Below are positions 34,698 to 43,246 of a stretch of DNA of 64,000 nt, one piece after another. Made by a program: the position numbers and the translations under genes. The stretch comes from JAHRAW01 sp963693025 (lineage in GTDB: Bacteria > Pseudomonadota > Gammaproteobacteria > Arenicellales > Poriferihabitantaceae). The notes under the pieces are model-generated. The model had not been told where the DNA came from. It saw only the letters and a program-made list of their open reading frames with translations, and did not search any database. Each line of letters starts with the position of its first letter. The first letter of the stretch is position 1. The stretch covers positions 868,001-932,000 of the forward strand of contig OY843749.1 in the NCBI GenBank assembly GCA_963693025.1, read 5' to 3'.

Positions 34698-35220
34698 CTC
34701 GAGCGTTAGTGTCCGTTGTCGCCGCCCCAACTACCTCGTCATTCTCGAGCGTTAGTGTCCGTTGCCGCCGCGCCTTTTCTTTTAAGCGGCGGCTTACCGG
34801 ACACTTGCGTCCTCGGGAATCTCCCTAAGGTTGGCACGGATTCAAACGGAGCGGGCGAAGCAGGCGGCGAGTAAGCCGCCGTTCCTGCAGTCTTTTGGGC
34901 GGGAATTCCAAATACCCGTCATTCTCGAGCGTTAGTGTCCGTTGCCGCCGCGCCTTTTCTTTTAAGCGGCGGCTTACCGGACACTTGCGTCCTCGGGAAT
35001 CTCCCTAAGACTGGCGCTGAGCCCAAACAAAGCGGGCGAAGCAGGCGGCGAGTAAGCCGCCGTTTCTGCAGTCTTTTGGGCGGGGGCTTTGTTTTAGTCC
35101 ACGGTAGACTTAGGGAGATTCCCGAGGTCGTAAGCGCCCGTAAGCCGCTACGCGGCAACGGGCGCTAACGCTCGAGAATGACGAAGTTGGGGGTCACTAA
35201 CGCTCAAGAATGACGAAGTA
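34698..35220. repeat. Intergenic inverted-repeat element, copy 2, tandemly duplicated and interrupted by IS110
   Basis: After the IS110 right end the repeat resumes with a short arm, then two direct copies of a 180-bp unit (hairpins 34755-34804 and 34935-34984). Each copy includes GTGTCCGT...GGACAC, GGGAATCTCCCTAAG and a centre with gcaggcggcgagtaagccgcc. It closes with an inverted arm (CTTAGGGAGATTCCC, hairpin 35134-35165) and a partial arm ending near 35217. It lies between the convergent transposase and ispF genes, where its hairpins could terminate transcription from both sides (inference). Confidence 0.82.
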
Positions 35221-35238
35221 TTGGGACACACCTACTCT

Positions 35239-35727
35239 TCAAGCCCCACCCAAAAGCACCACCGCATAAGCAGCGATACCCTGCTCCTTGCCGCAAAATC
35301 CCAGCCCCTCAGTAGTAGTCGCTTTAACATTGACCAACTCAGTAGCAAGACCCAAGTCATCAGCAATGTTACCTTCCATCTGCACGAAATAGGGCGACAG
35401 GTTGGGACGTTGCGCGACGATGATGCAGTCCAGGTTAACCACACGCCACGCATCGTCGGCGAGCAACCGCCGGACGCGGCGTACGAAGGCTCGGCTGTCG
35501 GCGTTCTTGTGGCGCGCATCGGATGCAGGGAAGTGGCGGCCAATGTCGCCCCGACCGGCGGCGCCTAGGCAGGCGTCGCAGATTGCGTGTAGTAGCACAT
35601 CGGCGTCGGAATGTCCTTCCAGACCCAGATGCCACTTGATGTTGACGCCGCCGATGATTAGCGGGCGGTTGCCGACTAGGCGGTGGACGTCGTAGCCGTT
35701 GCCGATTCGCATTTTGTCGATTGTCAT
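35239..35727 (-). CDS. ispF: 2-C-methyl-D-erythritol 2,4-cyclodiphosphate synthase
   Basis: IspF has 162 residues, the usual family length. It has the metal-binding GNGYDVHRL near the start, GLEGHSDADVLLHAICDA with its zinc histidine and aspartate, GDIGRHFP, and the C-terminal NVKATTTEGLGFCGKEQGIA. It forms the cyclic diphosphate in the MEP isoprenoid pathway. The ATG overlaps the ispD stop (ATGA), so the two consecutive-pathway enzymes are coupled. A second ATG five codons in (MRIGNGYDV) is also possible. Confidence 0.96.
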   Translation of the reverse strand: MTIDKMRIGNGYDVHRLVGNRPLIIGGVNIKWHLGLEGHSDADVLLHAICDACLGAAGRGDIGRHFPASDARHKNADSRAFVRRVRRLLADDAWRVVNLDCIIVAQRPNLSPYFVQMEGNIADDLGLATELVNVKATTTEGLGFCGKEQGIAAYAVVLLGGA

Positions 35728-36494
35728 TGAGCCTTACCACGCAAATAAAGCGCCGCCAGTTCGAGGTCGGATGCGACGGTGATTTTGATGTTGGCGGGGT
35801 GTCCGGGGACTGCGGTTGGGTGGATGCCGGTGCGCTCCATTGCGGCGGATTCGTCGGTTGGCGCGATGCCGCATTCCAGCGCGTGTTGCAATGCGCACAT
35901 CAACGGCTCGCAACGAAACATCTGCGGCGTCAAGGCGCGCCAGTATTCTTCGTCGTTGTCGTTGTCGTTGTCGTTGCCGTTGCCATCGTCATCACCACCG
36001 CCACCCCCACCCCCACCCCCAAGCGTCCTTTCTATAACACCGTTGCGCGCGCGTTTTAAGGTGTCCGTTACTCGCAGCGCGAGCAGCGCGCCGTTGCCGT
36101 GGGCGCGGGCGGCGGTGACCAGGCGCTCTATGTCTTGTGGCGCGACGCATGGGCGCACCGCGTCGTGCACCATCGCCCAGTCATCGGCGGCGGCTATGCC
36201 GGCTTGCAGGAGGTGGCGCAGCGCGTTTAAGACGGTGTGCGCGCGGTGTTCGCCGCCGGCGCTGACCGCCCGCAGTTTGGCGTGCGTGAACGGTTGCGCG
36301 CGCCACTGGCGGTCGCCTTCGCGGATGCCGACGATGACGCCATCGACCGAGGCGCTGCGGCACAGCGCGAGCAGCGCGTGGTCGAGCACGCGCCGCGCGC
36401 ACAGCGGCAGGTATTGCTTGGGCTGCGCCGACATCATCCGCTTGCCGAGCCCGGCGGCGGGAACGATGCCCCAGATTTTTTCGCTTTTGCTCAC
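35724..36494 (-). CDS. ispD: 2-C-methyl-D-erythritol 4-phosphate cytidylyltransferase with a low-complexity insertion
   Basis: IspD makes CDP-methylerythritol in the MEP pathway. The 256 residues start at a GTG and show the nucleotide-binding loop GIVPAAGLGKRM, the MVHDAVRPCV motif and ALTPQMFRCEPL. Between GVIERT and YWRALTPQ is an insertion of about 25 residues that is almost entirely Gly, Asp and Asn. It is encoded by simple repeats (tcgttg and ccaccc runs, 35950-36027) in a loop where other IspD proteins have only a few residues. The core motifs are intact, so the enzyme is probably active. The gene is divergent from mfd across 81 bp. Confidence 0.94.
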   Translation of the reverse strand: MSKSEKIWGIVPAAGLGKRMMSAQPKQYLPLCARRVLDHALLALCRSASVDGVIVGIREGDRQWRAQPFTHAKLRAVSAGGEHRAHTVLNALRHLLQAGIAAADDWAMVHDAVRPCVAPQDIERLVTAARAHGNGALLALRVTDTLKRARNGVIERTLGGGGGGGGGDDDGNGNDNDNDNDEEYWRALTPQMFRCEPLMCALQHALECGIAPTDESAAMERTGIHPTAVPGHPANIKITVASDLELAALYLRGKAQ

Positions 36495-36575
36495 GCTAAT
36501 TCGCCGCGGCTATGCTTTCGCGCGGGCGGCGCGGCGGTTAAAATCCGCGCCCCGCATGAAGTTCGGAAGTTCATA

Positions 36576-39500
36576 ATGGAACCGAGTATTGTGCCTGAAT
36601 ATTCGCCGCTGCTAAACCCGCCGCTTCCGGCGGCGCGGCGCGCGCTCGGCTGGGCGCAGTTGCATGGCTCGGCGTTGGCGTTGGCGGTGATGGAGGCGGC
36701 GCGCGCGCATCGCGGCGTGCTGGTGGTCGTGCTGGAAGACCAGCGCCAGATTCAAGTGCTTGAAAGCGAACTCGGCTTTTTTGCTCAGGCGCAGACCGAG
36801 ACCGCCGGCGCCGCTCAGGCGCAAACCGCCGACGCCGAAGAGATACCGGTGTGCGCCTTTCCCAGTTGGGAATGCCTGCCCTACGACCAATTTTCGCCGC
36901 ATCAGAACATCACCTCGGCGCGCCTTCGCATCCTCGCGCGCCTGCCGGCGATGGAGCGCGCGGTCGTCCTCACCACCTGCGCCAATTTGATGCAGCGGCT
37001 GCCGCCGCCGGACTATGTATTGGGGCATAGTTTTTCGCTGGAAAAGGGGCAGCGCATCGACCCGCACACGCTGCGCGACCAACTCGGCGCCGCCCATTAC
37101 GCCGCCGTTCAGCAGGTGATGTCGCCGGGCGAGTTTGCGTTGCGCGGCGGGTTGGTGGACATTTTTCCGATGGGCGAAGAGGCGCCGTTCAGGTTGGACT
37201 TGTTCGACGACGAGATTGAGACGATTCGCTATTTCGACCCCGACACGCAGCGCTCCAACGACGAGACCGAGCGCATCTCGCTGCTGCCGGCGCGCGAGTT
37301 TCCGCTCACCGACAGCGCGGTGCAACGCTTCCGCGAAGCCTTTCGCCGCCAGTTTGAAGGCGACCCGCGCACGCAGAGAATTTACAACGAAGTCAGCCGC
37401 GGCAACGTCCCCGCCGGCGCCGAGTTTTTCTTTCCGTTGTTCTTCGAGCAGACCGGCACGCTGTTTGATTACTTGCGCGCCGACTCGTTATGGTTGCTGC
37501 AAGCGCAGTTCGAGCAGAGCGCCAAAACATACTGGGCGGAAATCCAAGACCGCCACGGCAACGCCAACTACGACCGCGAGCGCCGCGTGCTGCCGCCGGA
37601 GATGCTGTATCTCGACCCGAGCCGGCTGCGCGCGCAACTCGACGAGAGCCGCCGCATCATCCTTCATCCCGGTCGCTCAAAAAAAGCGGAGTGGAATGCA
37701 CCGGGTGGCGCGCCGGTGCAACTGCCGGTGGACCCGCGGGAGGAGTCGCCTTACCGCCACTTGCTTGAGCATATTCGCCGCTCCAAAAACCGGCTGTTGC
37801 TGGCGGTGGAAACCGCGGGCAGGCGCGAGGCGTTGGAAGGTATGCTGGCGCAACACGGTTTTCCCGCGAGCGCCTGCGCCGGCTTCGGCGAATTTATGCG
37901 CGACTCGGGCATCGCGCTCGGGCTATGCGTCTATCCGTTGGAGCGCGGGTTGTGCCTGCCCGAGCACGGCGCCGAGGTCATCAGCGAAAGCCAGTTATAC
38001 GGCGAGAAAGTTTTCCGGCAACGGCGCGGCGCAAGCGCGTCGGCGCCCGACCCGGAGTCGGTCATCCGCTCGCTGGCGGAATTGCACGAAGGCGACCCGG
38101 TGGTTCATATGGAGCACGGCGTGGGGCGCTACCGCGGCTTGCAATGCCTCGACATAGACGACCGGCAAACCGAATTTCTCACGCTGGAATATCAAAGCGG
38201 CGACAAACTCTATGTGCCGGTGTTGTCGCTCAACTTGATTAGCCGCTTCGTCGGCGGCTCGCCGGAGCACGCGCCGCTGCACCAACTGGGCGGCAAGCGC
38301 TGGGACAAAGCGAAAAAACGCGCGCGCGAGAAAGCCTACGATGTGGCGACCGAGTTGCTCGAAATCGAAGCCCTGCGAAACGCCCGCAAGGGGCGCGCCT
38401 TTCAAGTGCCCGAGGAGGACTACCACGCCTTCGTCAGCCGCTTCCCGTTTGACGAGACGCCCGACCAGCAGCGCGCCATCGACGAGGTGCGCGCCGACCT
38501 TGAATCGCCGGAGCCGATGGACCGGCTGGTGTGCGGCGATGTCGGTTTCGGCAAGACCGAAGTGGCGTTGCGCGCCGCCTTCATCGCCGTGCATAACAAC
38601 TGCCAGGTGGCGATTCTGACGCCGACCACGTTGCTCGCGCGCCAGCACTACGAGACCTTCGCCGACCGCTTCGCCGACTTGTCGATTTCGGTGGAAATGC
38701 TGTCGCGCTTCAAGACCAAAAAGCAGGCGGGCGAGTTGGTCGGGAAGTTGAAGGCGGGTTATCCCGACATCATCATCGGCACGCACCGGCTGCTTCAAGA
38801 CGACATTCGGTATCACCGGCTGGGCTTGCTAATCATCGACGAAGAGCATCGTTTCGGCGTTCGGCAGAAGGAAAAAATCAAACGGCTTCGCAGTCAAGTC
38901 GACCTGCTGACGCTGACCGCCACGCCGATTCCGCGCACGCTGAATATCGCCATGGCGGGCTTGCGCTCGATCTCGCTCATCGCCACCGCACCGGAACTCA
39001 GGCTATCCATAAAGACCTTCATCCGGGAATGGAATCGCGGCCTCATCCGCGAGGCGTGCCTGCGCGAAATTCGGCGCGGCGGTCAGGTTTATTTTTTGTA
39101 TAACGAAGTGCGAAGCATCGAGCGCTTTGCGATGGAACTCGCCGAACTCGTGCCCGAGGCGGACATCAATTTTGGCCACGGGCAGATGGGCGAGTTGCAA
39201 CTCGAGCGGGTGATGCAGGATTTCTATCATCAGCGTTTCAACGTGCTGGTGTGCTCCACCATCATCGAGAGCGGGCTCGACATTCCGTCCGCCAACACCA
39301 TCATCATCCACCGCGCCGACCGCTTCGGGCTGGCGCAACTGCATCAACTGCGCGGCAGGGTCGGACGCTCGCACCACCAAGCCTTCGCCTACCTGCTGAT
39401 TCCGGGGCGGCAACTGATTAGCAACGATGCGAAAAAGCGGCTCGATGCGTTTGAGTTGATGGAAGAACTGGGCGCCGGCTTCGCGCTAGCCTCGCACGAC

Positions 39501-40139
39501 ATGGAAATCCGCGGCGCCGGCGAACTACTCGGCGAGACGCAGAGCGGGCTGATTGACGATGTTGGTTTTGCGCTGTATGGGGAATACTTGAAAATGGCGG
39601 TTGCGGCGATTAAGGAAGATAGGATGCCGGGGGTGGGTGGGGGTGGTGTTGAGGGTGGCGGTGGCGCTGAGGATGTTGGGGACGCTGAGCCGGCGGTCAT
39701 CGACCTGCACATTCCCGCGCTATTCCCGGCGGACTATCTCGCCAATACCCACATGCGGCTGATGCTATACAAACGCATCGCCGGCGCCGCCAGCCGGCAT
39801 GAACTGGAAGAGTTGCAAATCGAAACCATCGACCGCTTCGGCCTGCTACCCGAGACCGGCAAAAACCTGTTCCGCCTGACCGCGCTGAGACTGCAATCAG
39901 AGCAACTCGGCATCCGCAAAATAGAAATCGACGAAGACGGCGGCATCATAGAATTCACCAACCACCCCGCCATCGACCCATCCGCCGTCCTATCCCTAAT
40001 ACAACGAGAACCCCACCACTACCACCTAACCCCCCCCGCCAGCCTGACCCTAACCCGCAACATTTCTAACCCTGCAACTCGCCTTGCGCGAGTTGAGGAG
40101 TTGTTGGATGAGTTTAGTGTAGGGTTGGTGGGTGGTTAG
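36576..40139 (+). CDS. mfd: Transcription-repair coupling factor
   Basis: Mfd displaces stalled RNA polymerase and recruits UvrA. The 1,187 residues include an N-terminal UvrB-like region, the CarD-like polymerase interaction domain (EGDPVVHMEHGVGRYRG near 505), a RecG-like motor with Walker A GDVGFGKTEVALRA near 655, IIDEEHRFGV near 755 and RGRVGRSHH near 925, then the C-terminal autoinhibitory domain. The ATG at 36576 follows GGAAG at a suitable distance. The frame is open further upstream, but that part overlaps ispD antisense and is not Mfd-like. Near residue 1,015-1,035 a Gly/Glu-rich low-complexity insertion (GVGGGGVEGGGGAEDVG) separates the motor from the C-terminal domain. Confidence 0.96.
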   Translation: MEPSIVPEYSPLLNPPLPAARRALGWAQLHGSALALAVMEAARAHRGVLVVVLEDQRQIQVLESELGFFAQAQTETAGAAQAQTADAEEIPVCAFPSWECLPYDQFSPHQNITSARLRILARLPAMERAVVLTTCANLMQRLPPPDYVLGHSFSLEKGQRIDPHTLRDQLGAAHYAAVQQVMSPGEFALRGGLVDIFPMGEEAPFRLDLFDDEIETIRYFDPDTQRSNDETERISLLPAREFPLTDSAVQRFREAFRRQFEGDPRTQRIYNEVSRGNVPAGAEFFFPLFFEQTGTLFDYLRADSLWLLQAQFEQSAKTYWAEIQDRHGNANYDRERRVLPPEMLYLDPSRLRAQLDESRRIILHPGRSKKAEWNAPGGAPVQLPVDPREESPYRHLLEHIRRSKNRLLLAVETAGRREALEGMLAQHGFPASACAGFGEFMRDSGIALGLCVYPLERGLCLPEHGAEVISESQLYGEKVFRQRRGASASAPDPESVIRSLAELHEGDPVVHMEHGVGRYRGLQCLDIDDRQTEFLTLEYQSGDKLYVPVLSLNLISRFVGGSPEHAPLHQLGGKRWDKAKKRAREKAYDVATELLEIEALRNARKGRAFQVPEEDYHAFVSRFPFDETPDQQRAIDEVRADLESPEPMDRLVCGDVGFGKTEVALRAAFIAVHNNCQVAILTPTTLLARQHYETFADRFADLSISVEMLSRFKTKKQAGELVGKLKAGYPDIIIGTHRLLQDDIRYHRLGLLIIDEEHRFGVRQKEKIKRLRSQVDLLTLTATPIPRTLNIAMAGLRSISLIATAPELRLSIKTFIREWNRGLIREACLREIRRGGQVYFLYNEVRSIERFAMELAELVPEADINFGHGQMGELQLERVMQDFYHQRFNVLVCSTIIESGLDIPSANTIIIHRADRFGLAQLHQLRGRVGRSHHQAFAYLLIPGRQLISNDAKKRLDAFELMEELGAGFALASHDMEIRGAGELLGETQSGLIDDVGFALYGEYLKMAVAAIKEDRMPGVGGGGVEGGGGAEDVGDAEPAVIDLHIPALFPADYLANTHMRLMLYKRIAGAASRHELEELQIETIDRFGLLPETGKNLFRLTALRLQSEQLGIRKIEIDEDGGIIEFTNHPAIDPSAVLSLIQREPHHYHLTPPASLTLTRNISNPATRLARVEELLDEFSVGLVGG

Positions 40140-40161
40140 TGAGTTGGTGGTCCCTTACCAC

Positions 40162-40487
40162 TTCGTCATTCTCGAATGATGAAAAATAGGGAGCCCCCAA
40201 CCTCGTCATTCTCGAATGATAGAAAAATAGGGAGCGTCAGCGACCATATTTTTCATCACCTTCGGGAATCTCCCTAAGACTAGCGCGGACTTTACCAAAG
40301 CCCGTGCCAACCTGAGGGAGATTCCCGAGGTCGTAAGTGTCCGTAAGCCGCCGCTTAAAAGAAAAAGCGCGGCGGCAACGGACACTAACGCTCGAGAATG
40401 ACGGCGGGGGGCGGCGGCAACGGACACTAACGCTCGAGAATGACGGCGGGGGCGGTGGCAACGGTCACTAACGCTCGAATGACGGAG
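40162..40487. repeat. Intergenic inverted-repeat element, copy 3
   Basis: This copy has two kinds of arm. The left side carries an A/T-rich hairpin (40219-40256, GATAGAAAAATA pairing with TATTTTTCATC around GGGAGCGTCAGCGACC). The right side carries the GC-rich hairpin (40337-40385, GTGTCCGT...ACGGACAC). GGGAATCTCCCTAAG and its inverse lie between them. Extra partial arms ending ACGCTCGAGAATGACGG follow to about 40487. It sits between the convergent mfd and monooxygenase genes. Confidence 0.8.
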
Positions 40488-40507
40488 GTCTTGTTTCTAC
40501 CCCAGTC

Positions 40508-41542
40508 TCAACCAAAAGCCGGCATCACTTCCTTACAAAACAATTCCAACGACCGTTTCTGTTCGTGTTGAGCCAGACCTAAGCTGGCGTAGTAGACAAA
40601 TTCATCGACCCCCAAAGCATCGTAGTGTTGCAGTTTGGTGATGACTTCGTCGGGGGTGCCGAATAGTAGGTTTTTATTTAGCATTTTGGGGTCGTATTCT
40701 TCGCGGTTTGTTAGGGTGGCGAAGTCTATGGGTTTGGGGAAGCCGTTTTTTACGTCTCCCAGGTTTTTGAACAGGTTTTCGAATTGCGCGAATTGGCGTT
40801 GTGCGGCTTTTACCGGGACTTTCCAGTCGGCGGGGTTTTCGTAGACGGCGGTGTGGCGCATCATGGCGAAAATTGGGGCGGGGGCGGGGTGTTTTTTTAG
40901 GGCTTCGTCTAGGCGTTGGCGGTAGGCTTCTACTTCGGACATCGGGCGGGTTAGGGGCCAGGACATGACGTTGCAGCCGTGCTCCACGGCGTAGTCGAAA
41001 CTGACCGGGGCGCGCGCCGCCACCCAGATGGGCGGGTGGGGTTTTTGCAGGGGTTTGGGGACGGAGGTTGAGGTGGGGAACTGCCAGAACTCGCCGGCGT
41101 GCTCGGTGTCGCCGCGCCACAGCGCCTTGATGACCGGCAGCAATTCCTGCATGTAGCGCCAGCCGTCGGTCTGCTTGAGGCCGGGGCGCATTCGGTCGAA
41201 CTCGCGCTGGTAGGCGCCCGAGCCGATGCCGAATTCCAGCCGCCCGCCGCTGAACAGGTCGAGCAGCGCGGCCTCGCCCGCCAGCCGAATGGGGTGCCAG
41301 TAGGGCGCGACCGCGACCGCCGTGCCGAGGCGGATGTTGTTGGTGTGCGCCGCCCACCAGGTGAGAATCTGAAACGGATTCGGCGCGATGGTCATCTCGA
41401 GCGCGTGGTGTTCCGCCGCCCAGACTATATTGAAACCGCCCTCGTCCGCCAGTTGCACCATTTCCAGCGTGTGCCGCTCGACCTCGCGCATGTCGAGGTC
41501 GGGCGCGATGCGCTCCATATTGATTGCCAGTTGAAATTTCAT
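40508..41542 (-). CDS. Luciferase-like (LLM class) flavin-dependent monooxygenase
   Basis: This 344-residue bacterial-luciferase-family protein has a TIM-barrel start (KFQLAINMERI), AAEHHALEMTIAPNP near 42-56, RLGTAVAVAPYWHPIRLAGE and a C-terminal GTPDEVITKLQHYDALGVDEF typical of the family. It probably oxidises an organic substrate with FMNH2 and oxygen. The substrate cannot be inferred. It is divergent from the aldehyde dehydrogenase across 185 bp, which could hold a shared control region; no operator is evident. The pairing suggests that both act in one oxidation pathway (inference). Confidence 0.9.
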   Translation of the reverse strand: MKFQLAINMERIAPDLDMREVERHTLEMVQLADEGGFNIVWAAEHHALEMTIAPNPFQILTWWAAHTNNIRLGTAVAVAPYWHPIRLAGEAALLDLFSGGRLEFGIGSGAYQREFDRMRPGLKQTDGWRYMQELLPVIKALWRGDTEHAGEFWQFPTSTSVPKPLQKPHPPIWVAARAPVSFDYAVEHGCNVMSWPLTRPMSEVEAYRQRLDEALKKHPAPAPIFAMMRHTAVYENPADWKVPVKAAQRQFAQFENLFKNLGDVKNGFPKPIDFATLTNREEYDPKMLNKNLLFGTPDEVITKLQHYDALGVDEFVYYASLGLAQHEQKRSLELFCKEVMPAFG

Positions 41543-41727
41543 GCCGGGTCGCCGTGCTTGTTTGCCGCCCGCCCTGCCCCACCGCGCCGGGCGATGACTT
41601 GGGCGGAAAAAACCGATTATACTCCATGGTCGGGAAATGCAAACGCGCCCGCTGACGAGTGGCGGGTGGCGGGTGAAGTAGAATAGCGACTCTCCCCGGT
41701 GAGCGGCGCACGACTGGCGAACAAACG

Positions 41728-43212
41728 ATGTCCAAACTAAAATCCTTTCAGATGTTGATTGACGGCGAGTGGGTTGACGCCGCCGACGGGGGGAAATTCG
41801 CCAGCATCAACCCGACCACCGGCGCAGCCTGGGCGGAGATTCCCGAAGCCACCGAAGCCGATGTCGACCGCGCGGTGACCGCCGCCCAGCGCGCGTTTGA
41901 CGGCGGGCAATGGGCGGACGCCACGCCGAGCGAGCGCGGTCGGTACTTGCGCCGACTCGCCGACTTGCTGGCGGACAAGTCCGCCGACTTGGGGCGCGTG
42001 GAAAGCATCGACACCGGAAAAATCTTCACCGAGACGCGCTGGCAGGCGAAATACATCGCCGATTTCTTTCACTACTACGCCGGCTGCGCGGACAAAATTC
42101 ACGGGCACACGCTGCCCATCGACAAGCCCGACCTGTTCGTCTTCACCCGCCGCGAGCCACTCGGCGTGGTCGCCGCGGTGGTGCCGTGGAACTCGCAACT
42201 CTTTCTGGTCGCGGTCAAGATGGGTCCCGCGCTGGCGGCGGGCAATACCGTGGTGCTCAAAGCCTCCGAGCACGCCTCCGCCGCGCTGCTGGAATTCGGG
42301 CGGCTGATTGAGGAAGCCGGTTTCCCGCCGGGGGTCGTCAATATCGTCACGGGGCACGGCGAGCCGTGTGGCCGCGCCTTGACCGCGCATCCGCTGGTGC
42401 AGCGCATCAGTTTCACCGGCGGACCCGGCACCGCCAAGCACGTGCTGCACAATTCGGCGGAAAACTTCGCCCAGGTGTCGCTCGAACTCGGCGGCAAATC
42501 GCCCTTCATCGTGTTTGACGACGCCGACATTGAAAGCGCGGTCAACGGCTCCATCGCGGGCATCTTCGGCGCCACCGGGCAGAGTTGCGTCGCCGGCTCG
42601 CGGCTCTATCTGCAGGAAAAAGTAGCCGATGAATTCCTGCGGATGATGGTTGAGCGAACAGCGCAAATCAACATCGGCGACCCGCTGGACGAAGCCACGC
42701 AGGTGGGTCCGCTGTGCACCGGCGCGCAGTTGGAGAACATCGAGCGCGAAGTCGCCTTCGCGCAAACCGAAGGCGGCAAACTGCTGTGCGGCGGCAAACG
42801 CCCGCCCGGCGTTGGCAAGGGTTTGCATTACGAGCCGACCATCATCGAATGCCCGCGCCAGGACTTGCGAATCGTGGACACCGAGTTGTTCGGACCCGTG
42901 CTCAGCGTCATTCGTTTTACCGATGAGGCGCACGCGATCGACCTCGCCAACGACACCCGGCACGGGCTCGCCGCCGGCGTCTTCACCCAAAACGGCGCGC
43001 GCGCGCTGCGGGTCGTGCGCGCGGTTCGCGCCGGCATCGTGTGGGTCAACACCTATCGCGTGGTCTCGCCAATCGCCGAATTCGGCGGCTTCAAAGCATC
43101 CGGCTATGGCCGCGAAAGCGGCTTTCAGGCGATGTATGACTACACCCGCCCGAAGACGGTGTGGATGAACTTGTCCGAGCAACCGATGGCAAACCCGTTC
43201 GCCATGCGCTGA
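41728..43212 (+). CDS. NAD(P)-dependent aldehyde dehydrogenase
   Basis: This 494-residue ALDH-superfamily enzyme is complete. It has VVPWNSQLFL, the cofactor loop SFTGGPGTAKHVL, the general-base motif SLELGGKSPFIVFDDAD, the catalytic cysteine in ATGQSCVAGSR near residue 290, and the C-terminal EFGGFKASGYGRESG. It oxidises an aldehyde to the acid. It heads a same-strand series with the hydroxylase-like gene (34 bp downstream) and the acyl-CoA synthetase, so hydroxylation, aldehyde oxidation and CoA activation of a fatty or aromatic compound is a plausible joint role. The substrate is not determinable from sequence. Confidence 0.93.
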   Translation: MSKLKSFQMLIDGEWVDAADGGKFASINPTTGAAWAEIPEATEADVDRAVTAAQRAFDGGQWADATPSERGRYLRRLADLLADKSADLGRVESIDTGKIFTETRWQAKYIADFFHYYAGCADKIHGHTLPIDKPDLFVFTRREPLGVVAAVVPWNSQLFLVAVKMGPALAAGNTVVLKASEHASAALLEFGRLIEEAGFPPGVVNIVTGHGEPCGRALTAHPLVQRISFTGGPGTAKHVLHNSAENFAQVSLELGGKSPFIVFDDADIESAVNGSIAGIFGATGQSCVAGSRLYLQEKVADEFLRMMVERTAQINIGDPLDEATQVGPLCTGAQLENIEREVAFAQTEGGKLLCGGKRPPGVGKGLHYEPTIIECPRQDLRIVDTELFGPVLSVIRFTDEAHAIDLANDTRHGLAAGVFTQNGARALRVVRAVRAGIVWVNTYRVVSPIAEFGGFKASGYGRESGFQAMYDYTRPKTVWMNLSEQPMANPFAMR

Positions 43213-43246
43213 CCGCCCGCCAACCATCAACCAAACCAAGCACGCT

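Noticed and set aside
36237..36575. N-terminal extension of mfd
   Set aside because: It overlaps ispD antisense, is Arg/Ala-rich, and the ATG at 36576 has a good Shine-Dalgarno and a normal Mfd start.
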